This document shows, in pieces, positions 25,059-61,790 of a stretch of 64,000 nt of DNA. Numbering within the stretch: position 1 is the first letter of the stretch; every line of letters starts with the position of its first letter. The position numbers and the translations under genes were made by a program. Origin of the DNA: Mya arenaria (taxonomy: Eukaryota > Mollusca > Bivalvia > Myida > Myidae); assembly GCF_026914265.1 (NCBI RefSeq), contig NC_069124.1, positions 29,062,423 to 29,126,422 of the forward strand, written 5' to 3'. Under the pieces are notes generated by a model, which was given only the letters and a program-made list of their open reading frames with translations, made no database searches and was not told the origin of the DNA.

Positions 25059-25662
25059 ATATAGCTTCGTGTAGGCCATCCATACAATACGTGTAGGCTA
25101 TCCATACAATACGTGTAGGCTATCCATACAATACGTGTAAGTCATCAATACAATACGTGTTAGTCATTCATACAATACGTGCAGGCTATATATACAATAC
25201 GTGTAGGCTATCCATACAATACGTGTAGGTTATCTATACAATACGTGTTAGTCATCCATACAGCACGTGTTAGGCTGTCCATACAATACGTGTAGGCTAT
25301 CCATACAATACGTGTAGGCTATCCATACAATACGTGTAAGTCATCCATACAATACGTGTTAGTCATCCATATAGTACGTGTAGGTCATCAATACAATACG
25401 TGTAGGCTATCCATACAATACGTGTAGGCTATCCATACAATACGTGTAGGCTATCCATACAATACGTGTAAGTCATCCATACAATACGTGTTAGTCATCC
25501 ATACAATACGTGTAGGCTATCCATACAATACGTGTAGGCTATCCATACAATACGGGTAGGCTTTCCATACAATACGTGTAAGTCATCCATACAATACGTG
25601 TCAGTCATCCATACAATACGTGTAGGCTATCCATACAATACGTGTAGGCTATCCATACAATA
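25059..25662. repeat. 22-bp tandem array with two interleaved variants
   Basis: About 27 copies of a 22-bp unit. One variant reads GTAGGCTATCCATACAATACGT and another has GT(A/T)AGTCATCC in its first half. The two variants alternate in short blocks (two or three of the first, then one or two of the second), which points to duplication of multi-unit blocks. It lies about 0.6 kb beyond the stop codon of the RPTP gene. Confidence 0.9.
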
Positions 25663-25964
25663 ACAACACCACATGAACAAAAATGCAATGGGTCACTATG
25701 ACAAACGTGAAACATTCATGTGTATGTCATATAGCTAGCATTTTGATTAGCATTAGAAGATTTCCAAACTTACGACTAATCATGCAATGGAATAAAACTA
25801 GCCATAAAAAAACAAATAAACAAAAATCAAATCGTCACGATTACAAACGTTAAACATTTATAAGTATGTCATATGATTAGCATGTTGCATTGCGTTTTAA
25901 GATTTCCATTACCAAAACAAGTTATGCTTTAAAATAATAACTGATTATTAATGATAAAACACAC

Positions 25965-25987
25965 GCACAAACACACGCACGCACATA

Positions 25988-26018
<31 letters not shown>

Positions 26019-26027
26019 TCGCTCGCA

Positions 26028-26059
<32 letters not shown>

Positions 26060-26068
26060 CACACACAC
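25965..26068. repeat. CACG/CA microsatellite
   Basis: Runs of (CACG)n with a short GCTC interruption pass into (CA)n. It is just downstream of the RPTP stop codon and within its possible 3' UTR or flank. Confidence 0.9.
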
Positions 26069-26218
26069 GTTTAGAATTTAAAGGAAGCAATGCGATTGAA
26101 GTATGATCTGTGTTTTTTTGTAAGTAAACGCCATAAAAACGTTAAAAAATACTTTATATTCGGACAGCATACTACAGTACTAAAACCTATAATAGTCAAG
26201 ACCTTTTGCAGGTTTTCT

Positions 26219-50095
<23,877 letters not shown>

Positions 50096-50199
50096 TCTAT
50101 TTTCGGCTAAAACATCGTTATTAAGGTAAGGCAGCTACCTGAAATAGAAATTATACAGGACAATGTTGCGTTATCTAGTATATTCATGTGTCATTTATT

Positions 50200-53100
50200 G
50201 CAGTATGCATTCATCGTTCATCATTCAGCAAAATTAATATACTTGTATGGATATTTAAACATTTAAAGTAAAGTAAAAACAATATTTTAATATAAAACTT
50301 CTAATCTAACTAGTACAAAGAAAACAACTACTTTAAGCGCAAAAGATAATTGCACAGTTAGTTCCTATGCATACTAATGTCATGTTGTCAATGCTGTTAT
50401 GGTCTAATTGCTACTTAGTATAAATATTCTACTGCAAGGTAAAGACTGTTCAATATATTAGAAGGTTTGTTATCAATACATGTACTTCCTTTAAAACCAT
50501 TCCGTAACAACCTCGGACAATATAACAAGTGCGATGCATACATATGAAGTAGCTTTATTTTTATTCAAACGTCAGAGATTTTGTTGAGGGAAAGGTGTTG
50601 GAACTTCGATATTCATGAAAAACATATTAAATTTCATGTTTTTCGCAAATTTTGGTGATTACACCAAAACAGTGAGTAATTTCATTTCTTCTAGAATATA
50701 TTAAAGTGACACTTTTATTCAAAATCAATACATACACATGTATAACAAACATAGATGTTGGGTGATAAACCTTTATCTACTTAACTAAATAATTCATTTA
50801 TGGAAAATATTAATTGCTGATAACCAGATTGTAACCGTGTATTTAATAACTGAAAGCACAAAAGTATTAAATGATTGGTGGGTGATAGAATATCAACTGC
50901 GACCTACTATCGACTCATAAGGCAGAAATACCGCGATTTCTGAGCCTTTCTTTCAAATTAAACTCGTTATCCTTTGTTTTTGACATCTATTAATCCTTTG
51001 TGATATATTAAAACAATTGTTTTAATTGTGGCAAATCTTATTTGGGAATAAGAGTGCATCTTTAAACATCGAGATAATGAAAGATTTGCATACAAACACT
51101 GTTAAGTATAATATATTCCAAATCATGCTTGAAAGGTAAGGTTTAACACGTAATTTTATTTTGCTGTCAGACATACTTCAAAATGGAAAATTCAAACAAA
51201 GAACTATTTTTCTCGGAATTTTTCTGTACTTCACAATGTTTTGATATTATTATATTTTAGAAATTATTGCTTGATGGTTATCCAACAAATGATATAAATT
51301 GCTAGGTCATGTTTGATAAAGTGACGAATTTTTGAATGACGGAATATAATTTGTGAATCTACTGACCTGTCTTTCTTGATTGAGTGCAATTATCATATTG
51401 GAATATGTGCGTCCATAAAAAACTGTTAATAAGAAGTAAATGGTACCGTTTTATAAATGCATTGCATTCTAGTAATGTTGTTGAACTATTGTTGAAGGAT
51501 GAAAAACTAAACGTATAAATATAGTTCAGAATAAAGTAAAATACGTAGATATCATAAATGTGACAAATTCATGTAAAACCTCGTAACACTACAATTGGGT
51601 GTCAAAGAATAACATTGTTTATGTACAAAAAAATGTGCCGAGTGTGTAGCTTTAACCACTTGATCACCGGATAACGAGCTTAGGCAGTATTTACTGTGCT
51701 ATCTTGTAAACATGTTAATTTTATTGATAACAATATTTGTTTAACCAGAATAAAAAGTAACATAATTAACTTAGCTGTTTACGATTTCCAAAACGACTGA
51801 GATTGAAATTACATTAATTATGCTTCTTCACCTAAATGAGGTCATCTTCATTTAAGAATGTTTTAAATATTATAACAAAATGAAACCTATGCGACGGAAA
51901 AGCATGACGTATTACAAAAATACAAAATCAAATTCGAAATCGGCCAATTTCCATGCAACAAGTTCAGGAGCGTTTTTTGTTTTTTTTAATTTCTGGCTTA
52001 GATCGAAGCGATCTAATTCTAAATGTATTTGATACCACTGCATACAGTTCACGTAGTTTCCCATTTTGAAATAGAGCCGGCCATAAGGTATGAAGCTAAC
52101 CTTTTTAAAATTTGTTTCAATTTATCCCTTTTCTGTCAGTTTTCGTTTAACTTGAGCATTGATTATGTTATCATATGTACAGTAAAAGAAATTAACTACT
52201 TTGTATGTTATTAAGTATTACACCCTTTGCGCTTGACTGCCTTTAAAGAATAATTAAAATAAATATTCAAAATTTCCTTTTTTGTTTAAACACAATTTAC
52301 AATACACATACACAATATGAAAACAGTTTTTCCTGCATTTTAATACATAGATAAATTGATGGGAATGTAATGAAGTGATAAACTCACGAAACACAATCGT
52401 GGCGAAGCGTTCATTCTATTATAATGTGGTAAACGAATTGAAATATATTAAACAAAGACATAATAAGGCTACATAGATATTTCATTATCGCAAATCTAAA
52501 TCATGTATTGTCAGATCTACTTTTTGACATGACATGATAAAACAATAAATGCGCCGGGTTAACAAAATGGGACGGTTGGTGTTATGTTGATTAAAATAGT
52601 GCAAATAAAATACAACTTCATTAAAAATGCTCAAAAGATAGCAACGTTCATGTAAATTTGAAAGCATACTGAACAGTCTTGAGTAGGTAATTATAGATAG
52701 TTTCGCAGAAAATGAAAATGTGTCCACTAAAATCAGTGATTGTTGCTAAACTAGTTAATTGTATTACAAATCACCATTTTGCATTACCTATTCTAATGTT
52801 ATGACAGGCACCTATCGGTTTCAGGTTTGGGCCAAACAAAGTTTTTTGGGGATCGATTATAATTAGCTGTAAACAGAAATTTAAAAAAAGTGAAATCAGA
52901 CTTGTCGCGCCTACAGCTTTTTAACGCTTTCAATGTTTCAATGAGTTTATACGTTGGCACATTGGAGGGCTCAATTTGATATTGTCCAAAATGTAGATTA
53001 AACAAAGGGAACAGTTCATAAGTTGCAGACTATGCTTTTCCACGTTGCACGATAAAATGTGAAGTCCAGTGTGTTTTAAAACTTGTATACTTTAATTGAT

Positions 53101-53330
53101 AACGAAGTCATAAGTTTTAACGGCCCTGAATATTGTTTTTTTATTTATTGATTTTAAATATAAACTTTTTCCCAAATATGGTTTTGAAAAACTTACATTA
53201 AGCTTAATTGTTTGTTTATGTTATTGAAGATAGTAAATTCCAGATTATTCCCTCATAGTGTACATTTTTATTTTTTATCGTTCAATTTACTCATAACAGC
53301 AAAGTCTTCACAAAAACAAATACATGTGAT
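50200..53330. other. RPTP intron 1, nothing recognised
   Basis: Long AT-rich intronic DNA with no identifiable element between the signal exon and the tandem duplications further upstream. Confidence 0.4.
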
Positions 53331-53338
53331 ACTGTATA

Positions 53339-53487
53339 ATCAACAATAATGTCTTTCAAACATATGTTTCCTTCACATGTTATCATTAAAGTAAATAACA
53401 TTGTTACAATATTATCAACAATAATGTCTTTCGAACATATGTTTACTTCACATGTTATCATTTAAGTAAATAACAACTTTTTGGGTG
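53339..53487. repeat. Two-copy tandem duplication, about 75 bp
   Basis: The word ATCAACAATAATGTCTTTC(A/G)A followed by CATATGTTT-CTTCACATG and TTATCATT-AAGTAAATAAC occurs twice in a row, starting near 53,339 and 53,414, with few differences. Confidence 0.75.
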
Positions 53488-53630
53488 ATCTTTATGCATG
53501 CTTTTTCTTCTATTTTTATCGCACCGACTTGATCCTGTACATCAATTTTTTTCTTGTATTTAAGCGAGATGAAAAGTAAACACGGTGGTACGAGTAGCGG
53601 AAAAAGACGAGGTGGGGATAATGGGTATGG

Positions 53631-55545
53631 ACTGGTCATGTCAGTGGTAGAATCAGTGGACAGGTCATGTCAGTGGTAGAATCAGTGGACAGGTCATGTC
53701 AGTGGTAGAATCAGTGGACAGGTCATGTCAGTGGTAGAATCAGTGAACAGGTCATGGCAGTGGTAGAATCAGTGGACAGGTCATGTCAGTGGTAGAATCA
53801 GTGGACAGGTCATGGCAGTGGTAGAATCAGTGGACTGGTCATGTCAGTGGTAGAATCAGTGAACAGGTCATGTCAGTGGTAGAATCAGTGAACAGGTCAT
53901 GTCAGTGGTAGAATCAGTGGACAGGTCATGTCAGTGGTAGAATCAGTGAACAGGTCATGTCAGTGGTAGAATCAGTTGACAGGTCATGTCAGTGGTAGAA
54001 TCAGTGAACAGGTCATGGCAGTGGTAGAATCAGTGAACAGGTCATGTCAGTGGTAGAATCAGTGGACAGGTCATGTCAGTGGTAGAATCAGTGGACAGGT
54101 CATGTCAGTGGTAGAATCAGTGGACAGGTCATGTCAGTGGTAGAATCAGTGGACAGGTCATGTCAGTGGTAGAATCAGTTGACAGGTCATGTCAGTGGTA
54201 GAATCAGTGGACTGGTCATGTCAGTGGTAGAATCAGTGGACAGGTCATGTCAGTGGTAGAATCAGTGGACAGGTCATGTCAGTGGTAGAATCAGTTGACA
54301 GGTCATGTCAGTTGTAGAATCAGTTGACAGGTCATGTCAGTGGTAGAATCAGTGGACAGGTCATGTCAGTGGTAGAATCAGTGGACAGGTCATGGCAGTG
54401 GTAGAATCAGTGGACAGGTCATGTCAGTGGTAGAATCAGTGGACAGGTCATGTCAGTTGTAGAATCAGTGGACAGGTCATGGCAGTGGTAGAATCAGTGG
54501 ACAGGTCATGGCAGTGGTAGAATCAGTGGACTGGTCATGTCAGTGGTAGAATCAGTGGACAGGTCATGTCAGTGGTAGAATCAGTTGACAGGTCATGTCA
54601 GTGGTAGAATCAGTGGACTGGTCATGTCAGTGGTAGAATCAGTGGACAGGTCATGTCAGTGGTAGAATCAGTTGACAGGTCATGGCAGTGGTAGAATCAG
54701 TTGACAGGTCATGTCAGTTGTAGAATCAGTTGACAGGTCATGGCAGTGGTAGAATCAGTTGACAGGTCATGTCAGTTGTAGAATCAGTTGACAGGTCATG
54801 TCAGTGGTAGAATCAGTGGACAGGTCATGTCAGTGGTAGAATCAGTGGACAGGTCATGGCAGTGGTAGAATCAGTGGACAGGTCATGTCAGTGGTAGAAT
54901 CAGTGGACAGGTCATGTCAGTTGTAGAATCAGTGGACAGGTCATGGCAGTGGTAGAATCAGTGGACAGGTCATGGCAGTGGTAGAATCAGTGGACTGGTC
55001 ATGTCAGTGGTAGAATCAGTGGACAGGTCATGTCAGTGGTAGAATCAGTTGACAGGTCATGTCAGTGGTAGAATCAGTGGACTGGTCATGTCAGTGGTAG
55101 AATCAGTGGACAGGTCATGTCAGTGGTAGAATCAGTTGACAGGTCATGGCAGTGGTAGAATCAGTTGACAGGTCATGTCAGTTGTAGAATCAGTTGACAG
55201 GTCATGTCAGTGGTAGAATCAGTGGACAGGTCATGTCAGTGGTAGAATCAGTGGACAGGTCATGTCAGTGGTAGAATCAGTGGACAGGTCATGTCAGTGG
55301 TAGAATCAGTGGACAGGTCATGTCAGTTGTAGAATCAGTGGACAGGTCATGGCAGTGGTAGAATCAGTGGACAGGTCATGGCAGTGGTAGAATCAGTGGA
55401 CAGGTCATGGCAGTTGTAGAAGCAGTGGACAGGTCATGTCAGTGGTAGAATCAGTGGACAGGTCATGTTAGTGGTAGAATCAGTGGACTGGTCATGACAG
55501 TGGTAGAATCAGTGGACAGGTCATGTCATTGGTAGAATCAGTGGT
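53631..55545. repeat. 29-bp minisatellite, about 66 copies, in RPTP intron 1
   Basis: The unit is CAGGTCATGTCAGTGGTAGA plus ATCAGTGGA (29 bp), with variant positions TGTCA/TGGCA, GTGGTA/GTTGTA, GTGGA/GTTGA/GTGAA and CAGG/CTGG. Variant order repeats at 464 bp (16 units): the series starting near 54,391 recurs near 54,855. The last few units toward 55,545 are more diverged. The array makes up about a third of the first intron. Confidence 0.95.
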
Positions 55546-55710
55546 AGGATCAGGATGGCTAGCAATCGTCAGTCAATTTAATATGTGCTGTGAAATTTTG
55601 AGAAACATCTATGTTGCATTAACTAATGAAGGGAAAAAAATGTGTTAATGTTCTCAATGCAAACATAAATTATACATATGAACTGCGTTTTTACAAAGAT
55701 ATGAACGTAC

Positions 55711-55810
55711 CTGAAATCCAACAGCAAATAAAGCGAGATGGAAACAGTAATTTAGAAAACAACACTTCCAGTAGCAGATTCCGAGGCCTGTGATATTCCA
55801 GTCTTACATG
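55711..55810 (-). other. 5' UTR exon of the RPTP gene
   Basis: Minus-strand donor ATTTCAG|gtacgt at 55,711, matching the corresponding exon of the left-hand gene (1,647). No ATG-initiated coding was assigned to it. The upstream limit is a guess. Confidence 0.5.
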
Positions 55811-56200
55811 TGTAGTTATATTTGTGAGAAATTAGTAAATTAATAAATCATAATGTTCACTTATTATTTTCAAAGGAGGCTTCTTTCTGTCTTTCTTTCT
55901 TTGAATTTATATTTCAAGTAGTTTTCTTTTCGTATCTGAACAATTTAAGATAACAAATAAATGTATTATATCAGCAAACTAAAATCTAAGTGTTTACATC
56001 CGTTTGCTCTGCTATCACATTTGAATTTGATCAGTTTGCATATTCAGCTAAATACCCTTTAGGAATAATCCGCTCAGTAGTGCATATCGTAAATCAATGT
56101 TGAAGAAGACCTAAAAAATGAAGAACAAAAAGGCGGCACCGGTTAAATACATCTGATATGGCTTGTTACCAAGTGCTAAATCAACAAGAAAAAATTCGCT
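55811..56200 (-). promoter_or_regulatory. Presumed RPTP promoter region
   Basis: It is homologous to 1,741-2,200 upstream of the paralog. The conservation extends to about 56,190, after which the two flanks no longer resemble each other. No specific core promoter element was recognised. Confidence 0.3.
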
Positions 56201-59200
56201 GAAGCCAAAGCCATATATATTAAGCTGATAAATGAGAATATGCTTGACGAGAAAGGTATCTATATATTGTATAGAGACATTTGCTGATTGCACGTAGTTC
56301 ATGACGAGTGTACAATGTTTGAGGGTTTTTTTGTGTGCACATACGCATTCACATCAGAACGATAACAAGTAGGCGGATCTAAACCTTGCAGTTAAAACCA
56401 TGCGGATGATTTTCAACTCTTTTCACTTAAACTCTTGCTAGTTATTGAATGTTGTCTTTGATTAACAGTATGTTTGAACACAACCATCGTGATCGCAGCC
56501 ATTTAACTCGTGCTTAGCGCTTTTGTATACTTACAATAACTCTGGTAGAGGGTTAAAATGATTATGTACTTATCCTAGCTTCTCTGCTACTGATTGGCTT
56601 CATAAGATCATGTTACATGATGTACTTTATATTATATGCACATTGTCTAAATCCATTAGTTTGCACTGGATGGTATCGGGAACCTGTTTACAATTATTTC
56701 TGATAGAGGTCCTACGCAACAACATGTACACAGAGAGTAAAAACCGTCCGTCAAAATAAAATAAAAAAAGAGATTTTCGAATATTGAGAGATTTAGATAA
56801 CCCTCAATCGTTCATCTGGATAGACTTTTGAAATAGGGGTAACATTGTGGAAGTCTAGGGAAAAGAACTCCGGAAATCATAAGGAATTTCTAAGGACAAC
56901 GTCCAAGAAAACGGTTTGAAAAATTCGGACAAATGTTTTACTGTTATATCTGCAGATAATTAGTGAAAATAAATAGAAATCGTTTTCAATGGAGCCCGTC
57001 CATAAAGATATCTTTGTCCTAGACCTTTCGATGCTTACGAGTGCTCAGGTACGCCCGTAAAATGTAAGTCTATGCTATAATTTTGTATTTATATAAATGC
57101 TCAAAAATATATGTCAGATATAAAATGTTAAATTAAAATGTTGTGAAATTTAGGGCACTGTAAAAAAAATGGACTAAACATTTCTGTTGTATGAAGTTTT
57201 ATCCTAATTTCGTTTCATTTTCTTCCATTGTTTTTTTTGTTGTAGAAGTTTATTAAGCTACATTTAAAAAAACAAACAGGAAAAATTGCAAAAACCAAGA
57301 AATGGCATATTTTGATCTACCGGAAAAGATAAATTCAATGATAAAATATATATATAATTATATAAAAAATGGTTTTATCAGTGGAATAACAACAGTGATA
57401 ATATCAATTTGATATTTTCACTGCAAACTAAGAAGTGAAAATATCAACTATAAAAATTTCTTTTAAAATTCATTATAGTACTTCCCCTTGATAAAAACTA
57501 AACAGGTCTCTTTTGAAACAGAAAATGTTTCCAAAGATAATTTCAAATTTAAAACCGGGTGCATCAGGTTAAATAAAGATGTCTTTGGAAATAAACAATT
57601 ACCATTTATAAGCAAACAAAAATAACGTTTTTTTCGAACTTTGACGCTAACTATTCGTACCCATACTAGACAAGTTAAAGACGAAAAAACTGATCGAACA
57701 TGAATACTTTGATACATCATCGTTAACATTTATTTTTTAACTGTTTCTCAGCTGTATTGAGATTAAACTGTATTTATTTTACAACGATTGCTACGAAAGT
57801 TATATTGTGCTATGTCACTCTAGTTTGCACGATATTGCGCGTGATTGTGATCTTATGTTTCGTGTGTTTGTGGAGGGACCTGATGAAATACAACTTGTTC
57901 GGCTTGGCTTCCACGCAGAAAAACCTCTCTGGATGTTATTTAATATTGTAGAGGAAAAGCTTCATAACTGTAGTTTGAACGTTAACGGAACTACTTTAAT
58001 ACAGGCCAGAAACACTCATCACCACCGCCAATTAGGTGTCAGCTTCTTACATTTTCTAACCGAAGTGTTTTATATGGCAGTTTTATCAGGACAAAGAAGA
58101 CCAGTAAGTTGTCATACGTGTCGCCAGCTGTAATTCCTTTTACAGTAGAACTTGCCTAATACCATGTAGAAGTTGCCATTCGTTTAATCATGAAAGCGGA
58201 AAGAGTCGAAGCAGTAAGAACAATATTAATCTGTTCTATATTGTATTAGTATCCTGGACGTTTTGTTTCTGAGGCCATGCAAAATAGCTAGCTGAAAAAA
58301 AAAGTACATTTAAATATTCTACATCTCTTTTCAGCTCGAAATGACGATACTTTGAAACTATTAGTTCGTGAAGTGTACTTTGATACAGCAGAAACATTCT
58401 ACAGTTATACAAAAACGAGCTAACTATGGCTTGGCTTGATACAAAAAGAATCCACCAAACACGTTCTGTTTTCTTTAAACAATACATATTTTACTGCATA
58501 AATAGCAATGTTTGTATTCAGTAAAACCTAATTTACAAATGGTAAACGTCAAATACATCGTAATTGATAAATATACAACATGCCATTGGCGAGATTTGTG
58601 TTACTGCAAACCTAGCACGGATGTATCTTAACGTTTACAAACACTTCGACTGAAATGTATGACAAACACTTTAACAAAAAGCTCTAGCGTCATATGCCCT
58701 CAATACGGGACACACTGCGTATATATCACTTTGCAGAGAAGAGAGTAAACCTATACAAGTGTCTATCTTGAGTGATTCGGACCCGCTGTAATATTTGTTT
58801 AAATTTGGAAAGTAGAGTCGATGTTTGCATTGATACGAAGAGGTTGAAAATAGCTGATATAACGCATTTGTTTCAAATGGACTTGTGCTTTAAGTATTTT
58901 CAATATATCATAATGTTGCAGAGGGTGTATTGATTAGGACTGTATTAATTAACTGTATCTACTTTGTCTCACGGAAACAATCTTTGTTTCATGTAGTCCA
59001 TTATTTTTCGACTCCGCTTCACAATGCAGAAGAACACCCTCAACAAATTCGTGGCTTCACTGAATCACGATAGTCAACTTACTTTATATAACAATAGAAC
59101 TTATGTAAGCATGTAGTAAAAAGCATTTAATGATGACAAGTTGAACAGATATACTACCAGGCTTTTGCACACAAGTTGTCGTTTATGTTGCCGATATGTG

Positions 59201-60731
59201 TAATTCTTAAATGGAACATTGTTATGCATAAATACACCAATAATATGAAAAGCACACATATAAAAAAGTTATTAAAATGTTCATGTAGATCACACGAATT
59301 ATTTAATTTATTAAATTAACGATACGCATCCAGTAGTTTAAAGACAGATTCTGATAAAGCCAAATAATTTGTTGAATATAAACATGTCCCTATATCATAT
59401 ATCCTATAAAGGTGCAATGTTTTGGACTCATATGATAAAAACAAAACAGAACAGTAGAACCATTTATTGAGTATAACTCGAACACTATCAAAATCCGTAA
59501 TGTAAACAGTTACAATACATTGTAACTACTTTAAATGCAAATCAGTTATGGTCAGTTATGGTTATTGAAAATACTCTAGAGATTTGTTTATATTTTGCTA
59601 ATGTATGCGTTATTTGTTTCATTTACATTGTCAAACAGGTTTTGTTTTGTGTATTTATATATCGAATATAAAAAGTTGAATGGCTATTATGACACAAATT
59701 ATACAATATCGTATACTAAGTATTGTGTACAGGGTATATTTTTCAGCCCGTATCGATACTAATTATATTTTGCCGCACGTGTGTTCAACGTTCTCACGTG
59801 AATTCATTTTTTTTTAAATCAAAATGACTATTAGTGCTTTCATATAATCGTAATAACACTTTATCTGTTTAAACATCATATTCAAAATATTTAAAAGAAG
59901 GTAAACAACGCCATCAAAGTTAAGGACATTATGACAGTGATCGATAACCGGGCTGTTTTATAGGATGGCATTTTTTATTCAACGTTGACATTGACAAATT
60001 GTACAAACATAGTGGCAAAATTGATAGGTCATTCCTTTAACTTTATTACACTATGCATACGTTCCAAATGGGGAATACGAGGTGATTGATTATGTTAAAA
60101 GATACAGCTTTATTTGCTAAATACGAGTTTATTTGAAGTCATTATTATGGTGCAAGACTAATAAGGTTAGTGTAAGATAAGAGAAATAGACAAATACTCG
60201 GTAAATACCGGTGGAATGTTCATGCTTACATTAATAATGGTCCAAGAAGGAAATTAAATTATAGAAAAATGAATAAACAATTTTATTTGTCGTTAAGTGA
60301 CAACATGATAATAATTTATTTGGAGGTAAACTTTGACAATTGAATAAAGTTTCACTGGAAGAAAAGCATATGTATTAAAATAGGTCTCGGAATGGTATGA
60401 ATCATTCGGGCCATTTATCACGCAACGACCATGTATCTCTACCTATCTGAAGAATCATTAATCTATTTCATTTTCAAAAGGCAATTGTAATATAATAGTA
60501 CAAATATAATACATAATATATATATATATACAAATTCAACCTTTGGGATAACCTGTTGAGACAATGTAATAGAAATAAATAATTAAGACCATATTCTATA
60601 TTTCATAGTCTAAACAAGTATGGACTGTTTATGTGTTTACAACAGAAACTTATATTTCTATTAGTCATATATATATATATATATACAATCTTTCAAAATC
60701 CCATCCCTCTAAGTAATTGCATCAATTATGT
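56201..60731. other. Intergenic stretch, one unexplained plus-strand ORF
   Basis: Mostly featureless AT-rich DNA. A plus-strand frame of 108 codons at 57,807-58,133 includes FRVFVEGPDEIQLVRLGFHA and EKPLWMLFNIVEEKLHNCSL. It has a rather protein-like composition compared with other random frames here, but matches nothing I recognise and has no evident splice context. Confidence 0.3.
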
Positions 60732-60880
60732 ACAGTCGAACCCTATTGGCTCGAACTCCCAGGGACCGTAGCAAATACCTCGAGCGGGAATGCTTACCGT
60801 AAGTTTATATAATTCGGTCCTCTACATCCAGTTCGAGAAATTCGAGCCAAGCAAGTTCGAGCCAACAAGGTTCGACTGTA
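60732..60880. mobile_element. MITE-like element, TA-bounded, 149 bp
   Basis: The left end TACAGTCGAACCCTATTGGC followed by TCGAACT is the inverse of the right end AGTTCGAGCCAACAAGGTTC followed by GACTGTA, with three mismatches. A second partial repeat of the inner motif (ATTCGAGCCAAGCAAG) precedes the right end. TA at both extremities suits Tc1/mariner-type insertion. Confidence 0.75.
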
Positions 60881-61790
60881 TCTCCAATATTCCATTATCA
60901 CATTCAAAGCAGGAGTATGATGTACAGTGAAAGGCGATTGGTCGTCCATTATGGTAGCGATCTTTAACGTTCGACAGTACAAGACGCATGCCACCTTATT
61001 GACAAGATCATTCGGAACTCCACGGTCATATTCTTTTCCAAACAACCTTGGGTATATTCCGGTACATCTGTACAAGTAGTTCGTAAACTTTTGAATTATA
61101 TTATTGAATAAATGTAGCTTTTTTGGGTGTATTTGTATATTAAGGTTTAAATTGGATGCCAGTGAATTCTATTACTGCAAACATAATCAAGATTCCCAAT
61201 AGTTAAGTCATTAAATTTAACTGCTAAATTGAAATTACTACGCGATCTACTTGCAGAGTAGTTAAAGTGTACATATTTCTGACAATGTGAACTGTGCATA
61301 TACATCCTATTTATTTTCCAATGGAAAATGGCCGAGGAGTTCAGAATGATTCAAGCTATAACTCTCTAAATAAGGAAATGATGAAAGTCATACATGAAGC
61401 TCCATGTACATCCGACAACCCTTTACAAAGTTTGCTTTTTGGAGTTAACAATTGACTTACATTTACCTATATAATTTTGTGAAATTTCTTTTAATCAAGC
61501 AGATCATCCACGACGTGAACTTTCTTTGGCCGTATTTCCCAACCATTGCTTAATTAGTTTGCAGCAAAACCTTCAGAGAGTCAGCATCTCAGTTATGTTA
61601 AAACGTTTTATTTGATTTCTTATAATACAGACCAGTCATGTTTTTACTGTATTATTTGCAACTTTATTTCCTCGTTTCTCTGCAGATGTAAATGACATAA
61701 GTACAAATAAATGAATAGAAAACTATAAACGAACAGAGTACAACACCATATCTGAAAAAAAATCAATCTCTAGAAGTGCTATTTAGGGAT
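60881..61790. other. Intergenic stretch, nothing recognised
   Basis: AT-rich DNA between the MITE and the satellite array. Confidence 0.4.

Noticed and set aside
25059..25662. CRISPR-like array
   Set aside because: Units are directly adjacent without unique spacers; this is a minisatellite in eukaryotic DNA.
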